Part shown: piece by piece, positions 27,088 through 35,683 of the stretch | How the letters are laid out: every line of letters begins with the position of its first letter | Position numbering within the stretch: the first letter of the stretch is position 1 | From: Micromonospora sp. C31 | Lineage (GTDB): Bacteria > Actinomycetota > Actinomycetes > Mycobacteriales > Micromonosporaceae | NCBI RefSeq assembly: GCF_018070575.1 | Contig: NZ_JAGPXN010000004.1 | Coordinates: 223,421-287,420, forward strand | Direction: 5' to 3' | Length of the DNA: 64,000 nt | Made by a program: the position numbers and the translations under genes | Notes under the pieces: generated by a model | Told to the model about the DNA's origin: nothing | Seen by the model: the letters and a program-made list of their open reading frames with translations, nothing else | Databases searched by the model: none

Positions 27088-28026
27088 TCAGCCGGTGGGC
27101 GGGTCCGCCGCCAGCAGGGTGGCCAACGACGACGCGTCGAGGGCGAGGGCACGCGCGGTGCCCGCGTCCACCACCAGCCCCCACGCCGGGTCGGGCCAGT
27201 CCGCGAGCAGGTCCGCGCAGGGCACGGCGACGAACGGCACGCCCTCCCCGGCGAACGCGGTCAGCGCCTCCGGGGAGGTGAAGACGGGCAGTAGCGGCGC
27301 GCCGGTCGGGTCCGTGACGATCGTCCACGGCACGTCGCGGTCCGGCCCCGGCTCCGCCGCCAGCGGTACGCAGACCGCCGCGGCGGCGAGGATGCCGAGG
27401 TAGCCGGGCAGGTCCCGCCGTGCGCCGGCGTCGCTGAGCAGGTCGAGCACGGACGGGCCGTCCGGCGCCGCCGCGCTCGGCGTTCCGTCCGGCGCGCTCC
27501 CCGTTCCGTCCGGCGCCCCCGTTCCGTCCGGCGCCCCCGTTCCGTCCGGCGCCCCCGTCCCGGCCGCGCCGCCGGCCGCCCGGGGGCCGGGTGCCGGGTT
27601 CCCGGCCCCGACGCGGGGCACCGGCGGAACGGTGGGCTCCGGCCGTACCCGGGGCACCGGCGGGACGGTCGGCTCCGGCCGCACCCGGGGGCCGGTGGGC
27701 GGGAGGACCTGGCAGGACAGCGCGCCGGGCTCCGTGGTGAGCACCGTGGCGGCGGTCCGTGCCGCGAACCCGCTCCACCAGTGCAGGCCCTCGGTGGTGC
27801 GCGGCGTCTCGTACCACCAGCCGCCGGCGCCGCGCGGGGCCTGCCAGCCGAGTTCGGCCAGGCGTGGCTCGTCGTAGGGCGGGCAGACCCCGCGCACGAT
27901 GTCCCGGCGCACCATCAGGTGCAGCCGGCGAGGGCCGGCGGCGAGCTCCAGGTCGGTGTCGCGGTCGCAGCCCGACAGCGTGTCGTGCAGCCGCGCGACG
28001 ACGTCGGGCCAGCCCGGCGTCGTCAT
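27088..28026 (-). CDS. SseB-like protein with N-terminal TY-Chap-like domain (T7SS accessory)
   Basis: This 312-aa protein has an N-terminal domain (about 1-110, TY-Chap-like, with VARLHDTLSGCDRDTDLEL and WYETPRTTEGLHWWSG). A Pro/Gly-rich linker with a 3x18-bp repeat (GAPDGT units) and two copies of PRVRPEPTVPPV follows, then an SseB-type C-terminal domain (about 205-312) with LPVFTSPEALTAFAGEG and FVAVPCADLLADWPDPAWGLVVD. SseB and TY-Chap modules are found in actinobacterial type VII secretion accessory clusters. Its ATG overlaps the stop of the upstream YbaB-like gene (ATGA). Confidence 0.78.
   Translation of the reverse strand: MTTPGWPDVVARLHDTLSGCDRDTDLELAAGPRRLHLMVRRDIVRGVCPPYDEPRLAELGWQAPRGAGGWWYETPRTTEGLHWWSGFAARTAATVLTTEPGALSCQVLPPTGPRVRPEPTVPPVPRVRPEPTVPPVPRVGAGNPAPGPRAAGGAAGTGAPDGTGAPDGTGAPDGTGSAPDGTPSAAAPDGPSVLDLLSDAGARRDLPGYLGILAAAAVCVPLAAEPGPDRDVPWTIVTDPTGAPLLPVFTSPEALTAFAGEGVPFVAVPCADLLADWPDPAWGLVVDAGTARALALDASSLATLLAADPPTG
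27503..27556. repeat. 3x18-bp tandem repeat inside the SseB-like gene linker
   Basis: The unit gttccgtccggcgccccc occurs three times exactly (27503-27556) and encodes Gly-Ala-Pro-Asp-Gly-Thr repeats in the linker. Confidence 0.88.
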
Positions 28027-28442
28027 GCCGGCGGCCCGGAGAGACGGCCGTCGAGCCTCCCGAGGCGCCCCACGGCCTCCTCCAGGCGGCCCAGTGAGGC
28101 GAAGCCGCCGGGGTTGCCGGAGACCCCGTTCAGGCCCGCGCCGAGCGTCGCGTCGAGACCCTCGGTGTGCTCGTCGAGCTGCTCGGTCGCCGCGGCCCGG
28201 GCCTGCCGGTACGCCTGGAGCACCATCGACGCGGGGTCCCCCGTGCCCACGCGCAGCGCGGTCGGGGCGAGGCTCAGCGCGGTGAGCTCGCCGGTGGCGT
28301 CGACGGTCGCGGAGACCAGGCCACTGTCGTCCGTGGCGGTGCCGCTCAGCTCGTCCAGGTCGTCGGTGAGCCCGGCGTAGCGGCGCTCGATGTCGGAGAG
28401 CCGTCCGGCGAGGGCGTCGAACGCGGACAGCGGGTCGGACAT
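28023..28442 (-). CDS. YbaB/EbfC-fold protein of the T7SS-like cluster
   Basis: This 139-aa protein has a helix-strand-strand-helix pattern of the YbaB/EbfC family: FDALAGRLSDIERRYAGLTDDLDEL, SATVDATGELTALSLAPTAL, then a C-terminal helix. Such domains are nucleoid-associated in general but also occur in ESX loci as accessory proteins. It is coupled to the SseB-like gene and divergent from the ESX-target-like gene. The ATG follows GGGAGG. Confidence 0.8.
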   Translation of the reverse strand: MSDPLSAFDALAGRLSDIERRYAGLTDDLDELSGTATDDSGLVSATVDATGELTALSLAPTALRVGTGDPASMVLQAYRQARAAATEQLDEHTEGLDATLGAGLNGVSGNPGGFASLGRLEEAVGRLGRLDGRLSGPPA

Positions 28443-28534
28443 GGGAACCTCCCGTAGGCGGTGCCGCCCGGGGTGGCGGCCGGCGGCGGCACGATCGTAT
28501 CGTCGTCCCGCCGGGCGAGCGGGGGAGGAACGGC

Positions 28535-29221
28535 GTGCCTGACCTCGACGTCGACGTGCGGGCGGTACGTCGGCTGGAGGCGGCGGCGAAGCGGGTGGCC
28601 ACCTCGCTGACCACGCTGGAGAGCCGGCTCACGCCCGCCGGGGACGTCCCGGACGGCGCCTTCGGGCGCCTGCCGTTCGTCAGCGACCTGCTCCGCGAGA
28701 AGCACGCCGAGCAGGTCACCGGCGGCAGGGAGCTGTTCCGCTCCGGCCACGACGCCTTCGCGCGGGTCGGCGGCGCGTCGGGCGCGACGGCCGAGACCTA
28801 CGGGCGCAACGAGCCCCGGGGGTCAGCCGTCGCGTTCCGGGTAGCCCACCGGCACGGCCGACACGTCGTCGAGCGCGGTGACGATCTCGTCCGGCAGGGT
28901 CACCCGCTCCACCTGCAGCGCGCCGAGCAGCTGCCCGACCGTCCGCGCGCCGAGGATCGGAGCCACCACCCCGGGCCGGTCGCGGATCCACGCCAGTGCC
29001 ACCTCCGTCGGGGAGACACCCAGCCCGCCGGCGGCGATGGCGACCGCCTCCACGATGCTGGAGCAGCGGGGCTCCAGGTAGGTGGCGACGAAGCGCTCGA
29101 AGTGCGGCGAGGCCGCCCGCGAGTCGGCGGGCCGGCCGTGGCGGTACTTGCCCGTGAGCACCCCGCGACCCAGCGGCGACCAGGGCAGCACCCCCAGCCC
29201 GAGGGCGTCGCAGGCGGGTAG
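28535..29221 (+). CDS. Type VII secretion target-like protein, probably run-on into antisense
   Basis: The first about 95 residues look like an ESX/EspC-type helical protein: VDVRAVRRLEAAAKRVATSL, TLESRLTPAGDVPDGAFGRL and EKHAEQVTGGRELFRSGHDAF. The open frame then continues another 130 codons. That part is antisense to the convergent aldo/keto reductase gene (399-nt overlap) and is Arg/His/Pro-rich. A natural stop near 28820 appears lost. The GTG at 28535 has GGGGGAGGA upstream. The N-terminal part is believable; the C-terminal extension is probably not functional. Confidence 0.6.
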   Translation: MPDLDVDVRAVRRLEAAAKRVATSLTTLESRLTPAGDVPDGAFGRLPFVSDLLREKHAEQVTGGRELFRSGHDAFARVGGASGATAETYGRNEPRGSAVAFRVAHRHGRHVVERGDDLVRQGHPLHLQRAEQLPDRPRAEDRSHHPGPVADPRQCHLRRGDTQPAGGDGDRLHDAGAAGLQVGGDEALEVRRGRPRVGGPAVAVLAREHPATQRRPGQHPQPEGVAGG

Positions 29222-29794
29222 CACCTCCCGCTCCACGCCCCGTTCCAGCAGCGAGTACTCCACCTGAGCGGCCACCACCGGGGCGCGTCCCGGCCAGGCG
29301 GTCTGCCAGGCCGCGGCCCGCGCGGTCTGCCAACCGGCGAAGTTCGACACCCCGACGTAGCGGACCCGCCCGCTGGCCACCGCGTGGTCGAGCGCCGCGA
29401 GCGTCTCCTCCAGCGGCGTGTCGGGGTCGTATCCGTGCAGCTGGAACAGGTCGACGTGGTCCGTGCCGAGCCGGCGCAGCGAGGCGTCCAGCGTGCGCAA
29501 CAGGTGCCCCCGGGAACCGTCGCGACGCCGGCCGCTGCCCGGCCGCAGCCCCGCCTTGGTGGCGATCAGCAGCTCCTCGCGGGGCACCAGCGAGCCCAGC
29601 AGCGACCCGATCACCGCCTCGGCGTCACCGTCACCGTAGACGTCGGCGGTGTCGACCAGGTTGCCGCCCGCGTCGAGATAACTCTTGAGCTGGGCGGCCG
29701 CGTCGTCCGCGTCGGTGTCGCGGCCCCAGGTCATGGTGCCGAGCGCGAGCCGCGAAACCGCCAGCCCGCTTCGGCCGAGCGGTCGCTGTTGCAT
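28823..29794 (-). CDS. Aldo/keto reductase
   Basis: This 323-aa protein is an AKR TIM barrel: RPLGRSGLAVSRLALGTMTWG at the start, GNLVDTADVYGDGDAEAVIG (catalytic Asp and Tyr, about 48-58), LLIATKAG (catalytic Lys) and DLFQLHGYD (active-site His). NADPH-binding motifs appear near the C-terminus (VAPILGARTVGQL). Substrate is unknown. Its 3' end is overlapped antisense by the ESX-target-like reading frame. Confidence 0.88.
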   Translation of the reverse strand: MQQRPLGRSGLAVSRLALGTMTWGRDTDADDAAAQLKSYLDAGGNLVDTADVYGDGDAEAVIGSLLGSLVPREELLIATKAGLRPGSGRRRDGSRGHLLRTLDASLRRLGTDHVDLFQLHGYDPDTPLEETLAALDHAVASGRVRYVGVSNFAGWQTARAAAWQTAWPGRAPVVAAQVEYSLLERGVEREVLPACDALGLGVLPWSPLGRGVLTGKYRHGRPADSRAASPHFERFVATYLEPRCSSIVEAVAIAAGGLGVSPTEVALAWIRDRPGVVAPILGARTVGQLLGALQVERVTLPDEIVTALDDVSAVPVGYPERDG

Positions 29795-29970
29795 GGGTGA
29801 ACCTTATTTCGAACGGGGGCCCGCCGATATCCTCGCTGCCGTCAGGTGTGTCGGGCGCGTCGCGTTTCCGACCGTCCCGGCGCCACCCCGGTGGTGGCGA
29901 CCGGTGGACGGGCCGTGTCCCGGCATTGCGTAACCTGATGCGACCTGTGGTGCGGATGGGGGAGGACCTA

Positions 29971-31023
29971 GTGCGACTCGGGCTCAGCCTCGGATACCAG
30001 ACGGCGTGGAGCACACCTGCCGATCACCTTGCGTTCGCCCAGGAGGCGGACCGGCTCGGCTACTCGGTGGTGTGGGCGGCGGAGGCCTACGGCTCCGACT
30101 CGCCGAGCATGCTCGCCTGGATGGCCGGGCAGACGGAACGGATCGACCTGGGCAGCGCGGTGATGCAGATCCCCGCCCGTACCCCGGCGATGACCGCGAT
30201 GACCGCGGCGACCATCGACGCGCTCTCCGGCGGCCGGTTCCGGCTGGGCCTGGGCGTGTCGGGCCCGCAGGTCTCCGAGGGGTGGCACGGCGTGCGGTTC
30301 GGCAAGCCGCTGGCGCGCACCCGCGAGTTCGTGGACATCGTGAAGCTGGCCGTGGCGCGCGAGGCCGTCGCGTACGACGGCGAGTTCTACACGCTGCCGC
30401 TGCCCGACGGCCCGGGCAAGGCCCTGAAACTGGGCTTCCACCCGCCGCGCGAGCACATACCGATCTACCTCGCCGCCGTGGGCCCGAAGAACCTGGAGCT
30501 GGCCGGCGAGATCGCCGACGGCTGGCTGGCCGTCTTCTACGCCCCGGAGTTCGCCGAGGAGCAGCTCGCGTCGGTGCGTGCCGGGCGCGCGAAGGCCGGC
30601 AAGGAGCTGGCCGGCTTCGACGTGGTCCCGTCGGTGCCCGTGGTGGTCGGCGACGACATCGCCACCTGCGCGGAGCTGGTCCGCTGGTACGCGGCCCTCT
30701 ACGTCGGCGGCATGGGCAGCCGCCAGCAGAACTTCTACAACCAGCTCGCCACCCGGATGGGCTACGGCGACGCCGCCCGCGAGGTGCAGGACCTCTACCT
30801 GGCCAAGCGGCAGCGCGACGCCGCCGCGGCGGTGCCGATGGAGTTCATCGACCGCACCTCCCTGCTGGGCCCGAAGGAGCGCATCGCCGAGCGGCTGCGG
30901 GAGTACGCCGCCGCCGGCGTCACCACCCTGTCCGTGAGCCTGTTCGCCGCCGACCGGGACAGCGGCGTGCAGACCCTGCGTACCGTCGCCGAGGCGCTGG
31001 ACCTCTCGGGAGTCGGGGAGTGA
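29971..31023 (+). CDS. LLM class F420-dependent oxidoreductase
   Basis: This 350-aa protein is a bacterial luciferase-like flavin/F420 enzyme: [42 protein letters not shown] at the start and [19 protein letters not shown] in the middle. The GTG at 29971 follows GGGGGAGG. F420-dependent members are common in actinobacteria; the substrate is not visible. Its stop overlaps the GTG of uppP (GTGA), so the two are co-translated, an arrangement seen in related actinobacteria. Confidence 0.87.
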   Translation: MRLGLSLGYQTAWSTPADHLAFAQEADRLGYSVVWAAEAYGSDSPSMLAWMAGQTERIDLGSAVMQIPARTPAMTAMTAATIDALSGGRFRLGLGVSGPQVSEGWHGVRFGKPLARTREFVDIVKLAVAREAVAYDGEFYTLPLPDGPGKALKLGFHPPREHIPIYLAAVGPKNLELAGEIADGWLAVFYAPEFAEEQLASVRAGRAKAGKELAGFDVVPSVPVVVGDDIATCAELVRWYAALYVGGMGSRQQNFYNQLATRMGYGDAAREVQDLYLAKRQRDAAAAVPMEFIDRTSLLGPKERIAERLREYAAAGVTTLSVSLFAADRDSGVQTLRTVAEALDLSGVGE

Positions 31024-31856
31024 CCTGGATCGAGGCCATCGTCCTGGGTCTCGTCCAGGGACTGACCGAGTTCCTTCCGGTCAGCTCGTCGGGTCACCTC
31101 CGGATCACCTCGGCGATCTTCTTCGACCAGGACGCCGGGGCGTCGTTCACCGCGGTCACCCAGCTGGGCACCGAGGCGGCGGTGCTGATCTACTTCGCCA
31201 AGGACATCTGGCGCATCACCCGGACGTGGCTGGTCGGCATCAGGGACAGGTCGGTGCGCTCCAGCCTCGACTACCGGATGGGCTGGTACGTCATCGTCGG
31301 CTCGATCCCGATCGGGCTGTTCGGGTTCCTGTTCAAGGACCAGATCCGCACCGCCGGGCGCAACCTGTGGCTGGTGGCCACCACCCTGATCGTGTTCGCG
31401 TTCGTGCTCGCGTTCGCCGAGTACTGGGGCCGGCAGAGTCGCACCCTGGAGAACTTCCGGCTGCGCGACGGCGTGGTGATGGGGTTCGCCCAGGCGATGG
31501 CGCTGATCCCCGGGGTGTCCCGCTCCGGCGGCACGCTCACCGCGGGGCTGCTGCTCAACCTCACCCGGGAGGCGGCGGCACGCTACTCGTTCCTGCTGGC
31601 GATCCCGGCGGTGGTGATGTCCGGGATCTTCAGCGTCGGTGACGTCTTCGAGCCGGCGGCCCCCGGCACGTCCGTGCCGAGCGTCGCCCAGATGGTCGTC
31701 GCCACCATCATCGCCTTCGGCGTCGGGTACGCGGCCATCGCCTGGCTGCTGCGCTACGTCGCCCACCACACCCTGTACGTCTTCGTGCTGTACCGGGTCG
31801 CGCTGGGCACCCTGGTGCTCGCCCTGCTGATGACGGGCACCATCAGCGCCACCTGA
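31020..31856 (+). CDS. uppP: Undecaprenyl-diphosphatase UppP (BacA)
   Basis: This 278-aa membrane protein is UppP, which dephosphorylates undecaprenyl diphosphate so the lipid carrier can be recycled for peptidoglycan synthesis. Signatures are [20 protein letters not shown] (N-terminal motif) and [14 protein letters not shown] (about 160-173). Six to eight hydrophobic segments cover the rest. GTG 31020 overlaps the LLM gene stop. Confidence 0.95.
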   Translation: MTWIEAIVLGLVQGLTEFLPVSSSGHLRITSAIFFDQDAGASFTAVTQLGTEAAVLIYFAKDIWRITRTWLVGIRDRSVRSSLDYRMGWYVIVGSIPIGLFGFLFKDQIRTAGRNLWLVATTLIVFAFVLAFAEYWGRQSRTLENFRLRDGVVMGFAQAMALIPGVSRSGGTLTAGLLLNLTREAAARYSFLLAIPAVVMSGIFSVGDVFEPAAPGTSVPSVAQMVVATIIAFGVGYAAIAWLLRYVAHHTLYVFVLYRVALGTLVLALLMTGTISAT

Positions 31857-31974
31857 GCCGCTGCCCCAGATCCTGGTCAGGTGCCGTTCGGGCTGAGCGG
31901 CAACTGTCCAAGATCTCGGGCGACGGTTACGCCGGCGGCCGGCGTTCCGGGTGGGGCGTCGGTGTGGATGTGCC

Positions 31975-32009
31975 GCTGGCCGGCACCCCGGGTTCGGGTG
32001 CCGGCCAGC
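31975..32009. terminator. Bidirectional hairpin terminator between uppP and the transglycosylase-like gene
   Basis: gctggccggcaccc (31975-31988) and gggtgccggccagc (31996-32009) form a perfect 14-bp stem with a 7-nt loop between convergent genes. Confidence 0.8.
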
Positions 32010-32037
32010 GATCCCCCTTGTGGTGGAAAGTCTGTGG

Positions 32038-32631
32038 TCAGTTGTTCCAGTGCTCGGCGACGAGGTCGGCGGCCTGCTGCTCCCACTGGGCGTAGTGGTC
32101 GGGGTACGCCGACACCTGCACCGTCTGCGCGGCCTCGGTCAGGGGCATGTCCTGCCACCCGTCGACCTGCTTGAGGCCCTTGAGGAACGCCAGGGTGGAG
32201 TACTCGGGGTCGGTGATCTGCTCGACCGTGCCCCAACCACTGGACGGACGCTGCTGGAACAGGCCCTGCGAGTCGTGGTCGTTGCGGTCACCCAGGTGAC
32301 CCAGGTTCTCCAGCTTCGACTCCTGCAACGCGGTGGCGATCGAGACCACGGCGGCGCGCTCGTCCATGCCGGCCTTCTTCGTCGCCGCGATGATCGCCTT
32401 GACGTTGGCCACCTGCTCGTCGGTCAGGTCGACGTGCGACTGCGTGCCCTGCACACCGTGCGGCACCAGCTTGCCCATGTCCGGCTTGTCGGCCTGCACC
32501 GCGACGGCGACGGGCGTGGTGTCCACGGTCGGGGCGCTGTGGGTGGTGTCGGTGAGCGGGCCGGCGGCCACACCACCGGCGAACGCGAGACCGGCGATAC
32601 CGAGAACGCTGTTACGGATGATCGTGTTCAT
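32038..32631 (-). CDS. Secreted transglycosylase-like protein
   Basis: This 197-aa protein has a signal peptide-like start (NTIIRNSVLGIAGLAFAGGVAAG). A C-terminal lysozyme-like domain follows: AAVVSIATALQESKLENLG with a candidate catalytic Glu, then GLFQQRPSSGWGTVEQI. The pattern resembles Rpf/SLT-like cell-wall hydrolases. A long 5' region with a stem-loop and two ECF-type promoters precedes it. It probably acts on peptidoglycan outside the cell. Confidence 0.8.
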   Translation of the reverse strand: MNTIIRNSVLGIAGLAFAGGVAAGPLTDTTHSAPTVDTTPVAVAVQADKPDMGKLVPHGVQGTQSHVDLTDEQVANVKAIIAATKKAGMDERAAVVSIATALQESKLENLGHLGDRNDHDSQGLFQQRPSSGWGTVEQITDPEYSTLAFLKGLKQVDGWQDMPLTEAAQTVQVSAYPDHYAQWEQQAADLVAEHWNN

Positions 32632-32652
32632 CGCACTTGCTCCATTCGGGGG

Positions 32653-32694
32653 TTGGCACCCACGCCGAGGGGGATCGGCTTCACGCGGGTGCAA
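32653..32694 (-). promoter_or_regulatory. Structured 5' leader hairpin of the transglycosylase-like gene
   Basis: On the minus strand TTGCACCC pairs with GGGTGCCAA (one bulge), enclosing an inner GCCGA-TCCCCC-TCGGC stem. It lies 22-63 nt upstream of the ATG. Cell-wall hydrolase genes of actinobacteria often carry c-di-AMP (ydaO) riboswitches, but the consensus could not be matched here. Confidence 0.35.
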
Positions 32695-32857
32695 GCACCG
32701 TCCGGCGCCCATGATTCAGGGGGAAACCTCTCCGGCGTCTCGCCTGGAGGAAAGATCAGATCGGCCGTGGCGGCCGGTCGTCCGACCTGTGCGGGCCGGA
32801 AGGACCCGGGCTGTCTCGCGGGGCGGGGGTTGCCCTCACGTCGGTCGGACCATGTGT

Positions 32858-32883
32858 AACGACCGCCGGCCCGCCATCATTCC
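32858..32883 (-). promoter_or_regulatory. ECF/SigR-type promoter, copy 1
   Basis: Minus-strand GGAAT (32883-32879), 18 nt, then GTT (32860-32858) matches the GGAAT-N18-GTT consensus of SigR/SigE-type sigma factors. Confidence 0.5.
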
Positions 32884-32944
32884 GGGCCCCAGGCACGCCA
32901 TCCCGTCGGGGCGGCGTGGCCTTGCTCGGCCGTACGCAGGGTGT

Positions 32945-32970
32945 AACGACCCCGCCCCGGCCACGATTCC
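32945..32970 (-). promoter_or_regulatory. ECF/SigR-type promoter, copy 2
   Basis: Minus-strand GGAAT (32970-32966), 18 nt, then GTT (32947-32945). It is a diverged copy of the element 87 bp downstream, with about 36 bp of similar sequence around each. Confidence 0.5.
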
Positions 32971-33369
32971 GCCCCCACGATGCCCCCGATCACGCCTCGA
33001 AACCGGACATTCGGTGCGATGTCGAGGTGCCCGGCGCAGGCGTGCACGGGCACCCGAAGGCTTCGACAGGCCTGACCCGACAACGGGCCGGCCTGGTGCA
33101 CGGGCGCAGGTACGAGATCTTGGTTCGAGACGGCCGCTGGACGGGCCTTCTCCGACCAGATCTCGAAGGAGCGCAGGAGGGGGCAACGAAGCGGACAGGT
33201 GCGCTGGAGCCCGGGTCACGTGGCGGGATGAACCGGACATGTGGGTGTCGGGTGCGGCCGCCGGGCGACCCTGGACATGGTCGAGGGTCTTCGCTGAGCC
33301 GCTGTCCCGCCCGGTGCGCGAGTGGCGAGTCGCGCAGCACGGGAGGCACCCGTGGTCGGGCGCAGGTCA

Positions 33370-33375
33370 TAGGGT
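33370..33375 (+). promoter_or_regulatory. -10 box of a leaderless promoter (phosphomutase-like gene)
   Basis: TAGGGT lies 6 nt before the GTG at 33382. Confidence 0.5.
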
Positions 33376-33381
33376 GGTCCC

Positions 33382-34095
33382 GTGGCGACCCTTCTGCTCC
33401 TGCGACACGGCCGGACGACCGCGAACGCCGACGGCGGGCTGGCCGGTCGCCAGCCCGTCGAGTTGGACGACACGGGCCGGGCCCAGGCGACCGCGGTCGG
33501 CGGGCGGCTGCGGGCGGTGCCGCTCGCGGCGGTGGCGACCAGCCCGCTGATCCGGTGCCGACAGACCCTCGAACTGGCCCTGCCCGAGGCCGCCCCGGTG
33601 GTGGAGGAGGGCCTCATCGAGTGCGGCTACGGCGCCTGGGAGGGCAGGCCGCTGGAGAAGCTGGCCAAGGAGCCGCTCTGGCCGGTCGTCCAGCAGCACC
33701 CGAGCGCCGCGGTCTTCCCGCAGGGGGAGGCGATGGCGGCGATGGCCGCGCGGGCGGTCTCCGCGGTGCGTACGTGGGACGCCCGGATCACCGCCGAGCA
33801 CGGACCGGAGGCGGTCTGGCTGGCGTGCAGCCACGGTGACGTGATCAAGGCGATCGTGGCCGACGCGCTCGGCGTACACCTGGATCTGTTCCAGCGGATC
33901 GTGGCCGACCCGGCCTCGGTGACGGCGATCCGTTACACGCCCCTGCGGCCGTTCCTGCTGCGGCTCAACGACACCGGCGGCGACCTCGCCGGGCTGGTGC
34001 CGCCGCCGCGCAAGCGGCGCCGGCGGGCGACGAAGGCGGCCGGTGTGGCCGACTCGGACGCGCCCGTCGGCGGCGGCGCGGGGGCGGGCCGGTGA
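33382..34095 (+). CDS. Histidine phosphatase family protein (MSMEG_4193-like phosphomutase)
   Basis: This 237-aa protein is a histidine phosphatase: TLLLLRHGRTTANADGGLAG with the phospho-acceptor RHG, TSPLIRCRQTLELAL, and the second-His region WLACSHGDVIKAIVADALG. A basic C-terminal tail (PPPRKRRRRATK) follows. The leaderless GTG start was chosen. In actinobacteria this gene sits with DUF3090, the SCO1664-like gene and mshC, as here. Substrate is not established. Confidence 0.87.
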   Translation: MATLLLLRHGRTTANADGGLAGRQPVELDDTGRAQATAVGGRLRAVPLAAVATSPLIRCRQTLELALPEAAPVVEEGLIECGYGAWEGRPLEKLAKEPLWPVVQQHPSAAVFPQGEAMAAMAARAVSAVRTWDARITAEHGPEAVWLACSHGDVIKAIVADALGVHLDLFQRIVADPASVTAIRYTPLRPFLLRLNDTGGDLAGLVPPPRKRRRRATKAAGVADSDAPVGGGAGAGR

Positions 34096-34167
34096 CCGGC
34101 CGGTGGCACCCCGGCGGGCGGGTGGCGGTTCGCGTCGGTGGGGTGCGCGGCGCTGTGGCGCGCCGGA

Positions 34168-34173
34168 TAGGGT
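34168..34173 (+). promoter_or_regulatory. -10 box of a leaderless promoter (DUF3090 gene)
   Basis: TAGGGT lies 7 nt before the ATG at 34181, so this gene may be transcribed from its own start within the cluster. Confidence 0.5.
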
Positions 34174-34180
34174 CGTGGGT

Positions 34181-34771
34181 ATGACCCACCAGGTGCACGC
34201 CTTCGAGCCGCCGGAGCGGTTCGTCGCCGGGACGGTCGGGCCGCCGGGGGAGCGCACGTTCTTCCTCCAGGCGCGCGGTGGTGGCCGGCTGGTCAGCGTC
34301 GCGCTGGAGAAGGTCCAGGTGTCGCTGCTCGCCGAGAAGCTCGAGGAGTTGCTCTCCGAGGCGCAGCGCCGCTTCGGCGTGGAACTGCCCGAGCCGGTGC
34401 CCGTCGTCGGCGACAACGACCCGCTGGACACGCCGGTCGACGAGGAGTTCCGGGTCGGCACCCTCGGGCTGGCGTTCGACGTCGACACCGCGACCGTGGT
34501 GATCGAGGCCATCGCCGTGGGCGAGGCGGAGGCCGAGGTCGACCTCGGTGAGCCCGACGACGACGAGGACGCCGACGACGAGGACGCGGACGAGGAGCCG
34601 GACGAGGACCTCGACCGGCTCCGGGTGCGGCTGACCCCCGAGGCGACCCGCCAGTTCATCGAGCGGGCCCGGCGGGTGGTCAACGCCGGCAGACCGCCCT
34701 GCCCCCTCTGCGGCCAACCCCTCGACCCCGCCGGTCACCTCTGCCCGCGCCACAACGGTTACCACCGGTGA
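34181..34771 (+). CDS. DUF3090 family protein
   Basis: This 196-aa protein matches DUF3090: VHAFEPPERFVAGTVGPPGERTFFLQAR at the start, LAFDVDTATVVIEAIA in the middle, an acidic loop (about 122-148), and a C-terminal zinc-ribbon-like CPLCGQPLDPAGHLCPRHNGY. Members are found beside mshC and a kinase-like gene in actinobacteria. The stop overlaps the next GTG (GTGA), so it is coupled to the SCO1664-like gene. Confidence 0.87.
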   Translation: MTHQVHAFEPPERFVAGTVGPPGERTFFLQARGGGRLVSVALEKVQVSLLAEKLEELLSEAQRRFGVELPEPVPVVGDNDPLDTPVDEEFRVGTLGLAFDVDTATVVIEAIAVGEAEAEVDLGEPDDDEDADDEDADEEPDEDLDRLRVRLTPEATRQFIERARRVVNAGRPPCPLCGQPLDPAGHLCPRHNGYHR

Positions 34772-35586
34772 CGTCGTCGGACCTCCAGCCCCGACAGGAC
34801 GGCGAGGCCGCGCTCCGGTTGCTCCGGGACGGCCACCTCGACCTGGAGGGGCGGCTCGTCGAGGCCTCCAACACCACCCTGCGCGGCGTCCTGACCCTCG
34901 ACGGGGTGACGGCCCGCTGCGTCTACAAGCCGGTGCGCGGTGAGCGCCCGCTGTGGGACTTCCCGGACGGCACGCTGGCCGGGCGGGAGGTCTGCGCGTA
35001 CGTGGTCTCCCGGGCGACCGGTTGGGACCTGGTACCGCCGACGGTGCTGCGCGACGGCCCGTTCGGGCCCGGTTCCTGCCAGCTCTGGATCGACGAGCCG
35101 GAGGAGGCCGAGCCCCTGGTCGGGTTCGTACCGGCCGACGCGCTGCCGCCCCGCTGGTTCCCGATCGCCGCGGCCCGCGACGACGACGGCACACCGTACT
35201 CGCTGGCCCACGCCGACGATCCGAGGCTGGCCCGGCTCGCGGTGCTCGACGCCGTCATCAACAACGCCGACCGCAAGGGCGGGCACGTGCTCCTCGGCCC
35301 GGACGACCGGATCTACGGTGTCGACCACGGGGTGAGCTTCCACGTGGAGGAGAAGCTGCGCACGGTGCTCTGGGGCTGGGCCGGCCGGCAGTTGCCGGCC
35401 GACGCCGTGCGGATGCTCGACGGGCTCGCCGGCCAGCTCCCCGGGGCGCTCGGCGCCGAACTGGCCGAACACCTGACCATCAGGGAGGTCGCCGAGTTGG
35501 CGGCCCGGGTCGACCGGCTGCGGCACACCGGCGTGTTCCCGCAGCCGTCGCAGGACTGGCCGGCGGTGCCCTGGCCCCCCATGTGA
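34768..35586 (+). CDS. SCO1664-like family protein (PI3/4-kinase-like fold)
   Basis: This 272-aa protein resembles the phosphatidylinositol-3/4-kinase-like fold: VTARCVYKPVRGERPLWDFPDGTLAGREVCAYVVS at the N-terminal lobe, then AVLDAVINNADRKGGHVLLGPD (catalytic loop with Asp-Arg-Lys) and IYGVDHGVSFH (metal-binding DxG-like). Kinase activity is plausible but untested. Coupled to DUF3090 by GTGA and 110 bp upstream of mshC, it may act in mycothiol-linked physiology. Confidence 0.82.
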   Translation: MTSSDLQPRQDGEAALRLLRDGHLDLEGRLVEASNTTLRGVLTLDGVTARCVYKPVRGERPLWDFPDGTLAGREVCAYVVSRATGWDLVPPTVLRDGPFGPGSCQLWIDEPEEAEPLVGFVPADALPPRWFPIAAARDDDGTPYSLAHADDPRLARLAVLDAVINNADRKGGHVLLGPDDRIYGVDHGVSFHVEEKLRTVLWGWAGRQLPADAVRMLDGLAGQLPGALGAELAEHLTIREVAELAARVDRLRHTGVFPQPSQDWPAVPWPPM

Positions 35587-35683
35587 GGGGGCCCGCCGGG
35601 CGGCGAGGCGCCCCGGCGTCGCGCCCACGACGGCTGTCATGATGATCACTGTGGGGCGGTCCTGCCGCGCCGCGAAGGCTGGT

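Larger units (their letters stand above)
32632..33381. other. Long intergenic region (750 bp) with leader structure and tandem promoters
   Basis: No protein-coding gene is supported here. On the minus strand it holds a structured leader (32653-32694) and two GGAAT-N18-GTT promoters (32858-32883 and 32945-32970) reading toward the transglycosylase-like gene. The part 32980-33360 shows nothing recognisable. Confidence 0.6.

Noticed and set aside
32632..32800. ydaO (c-di-AMP) riboswitch upstream of the transglycosylase-like gene
   Set aside because: A hairpin exists but the conserved ydaO core bases could not be found; kept only as a generic structured leader.
32836..33240. Small reading frames in the 750-bp gap as genes
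   Set aside because: No ribosome binding sites or plausible domains; the frames coincide with promoter repeats.
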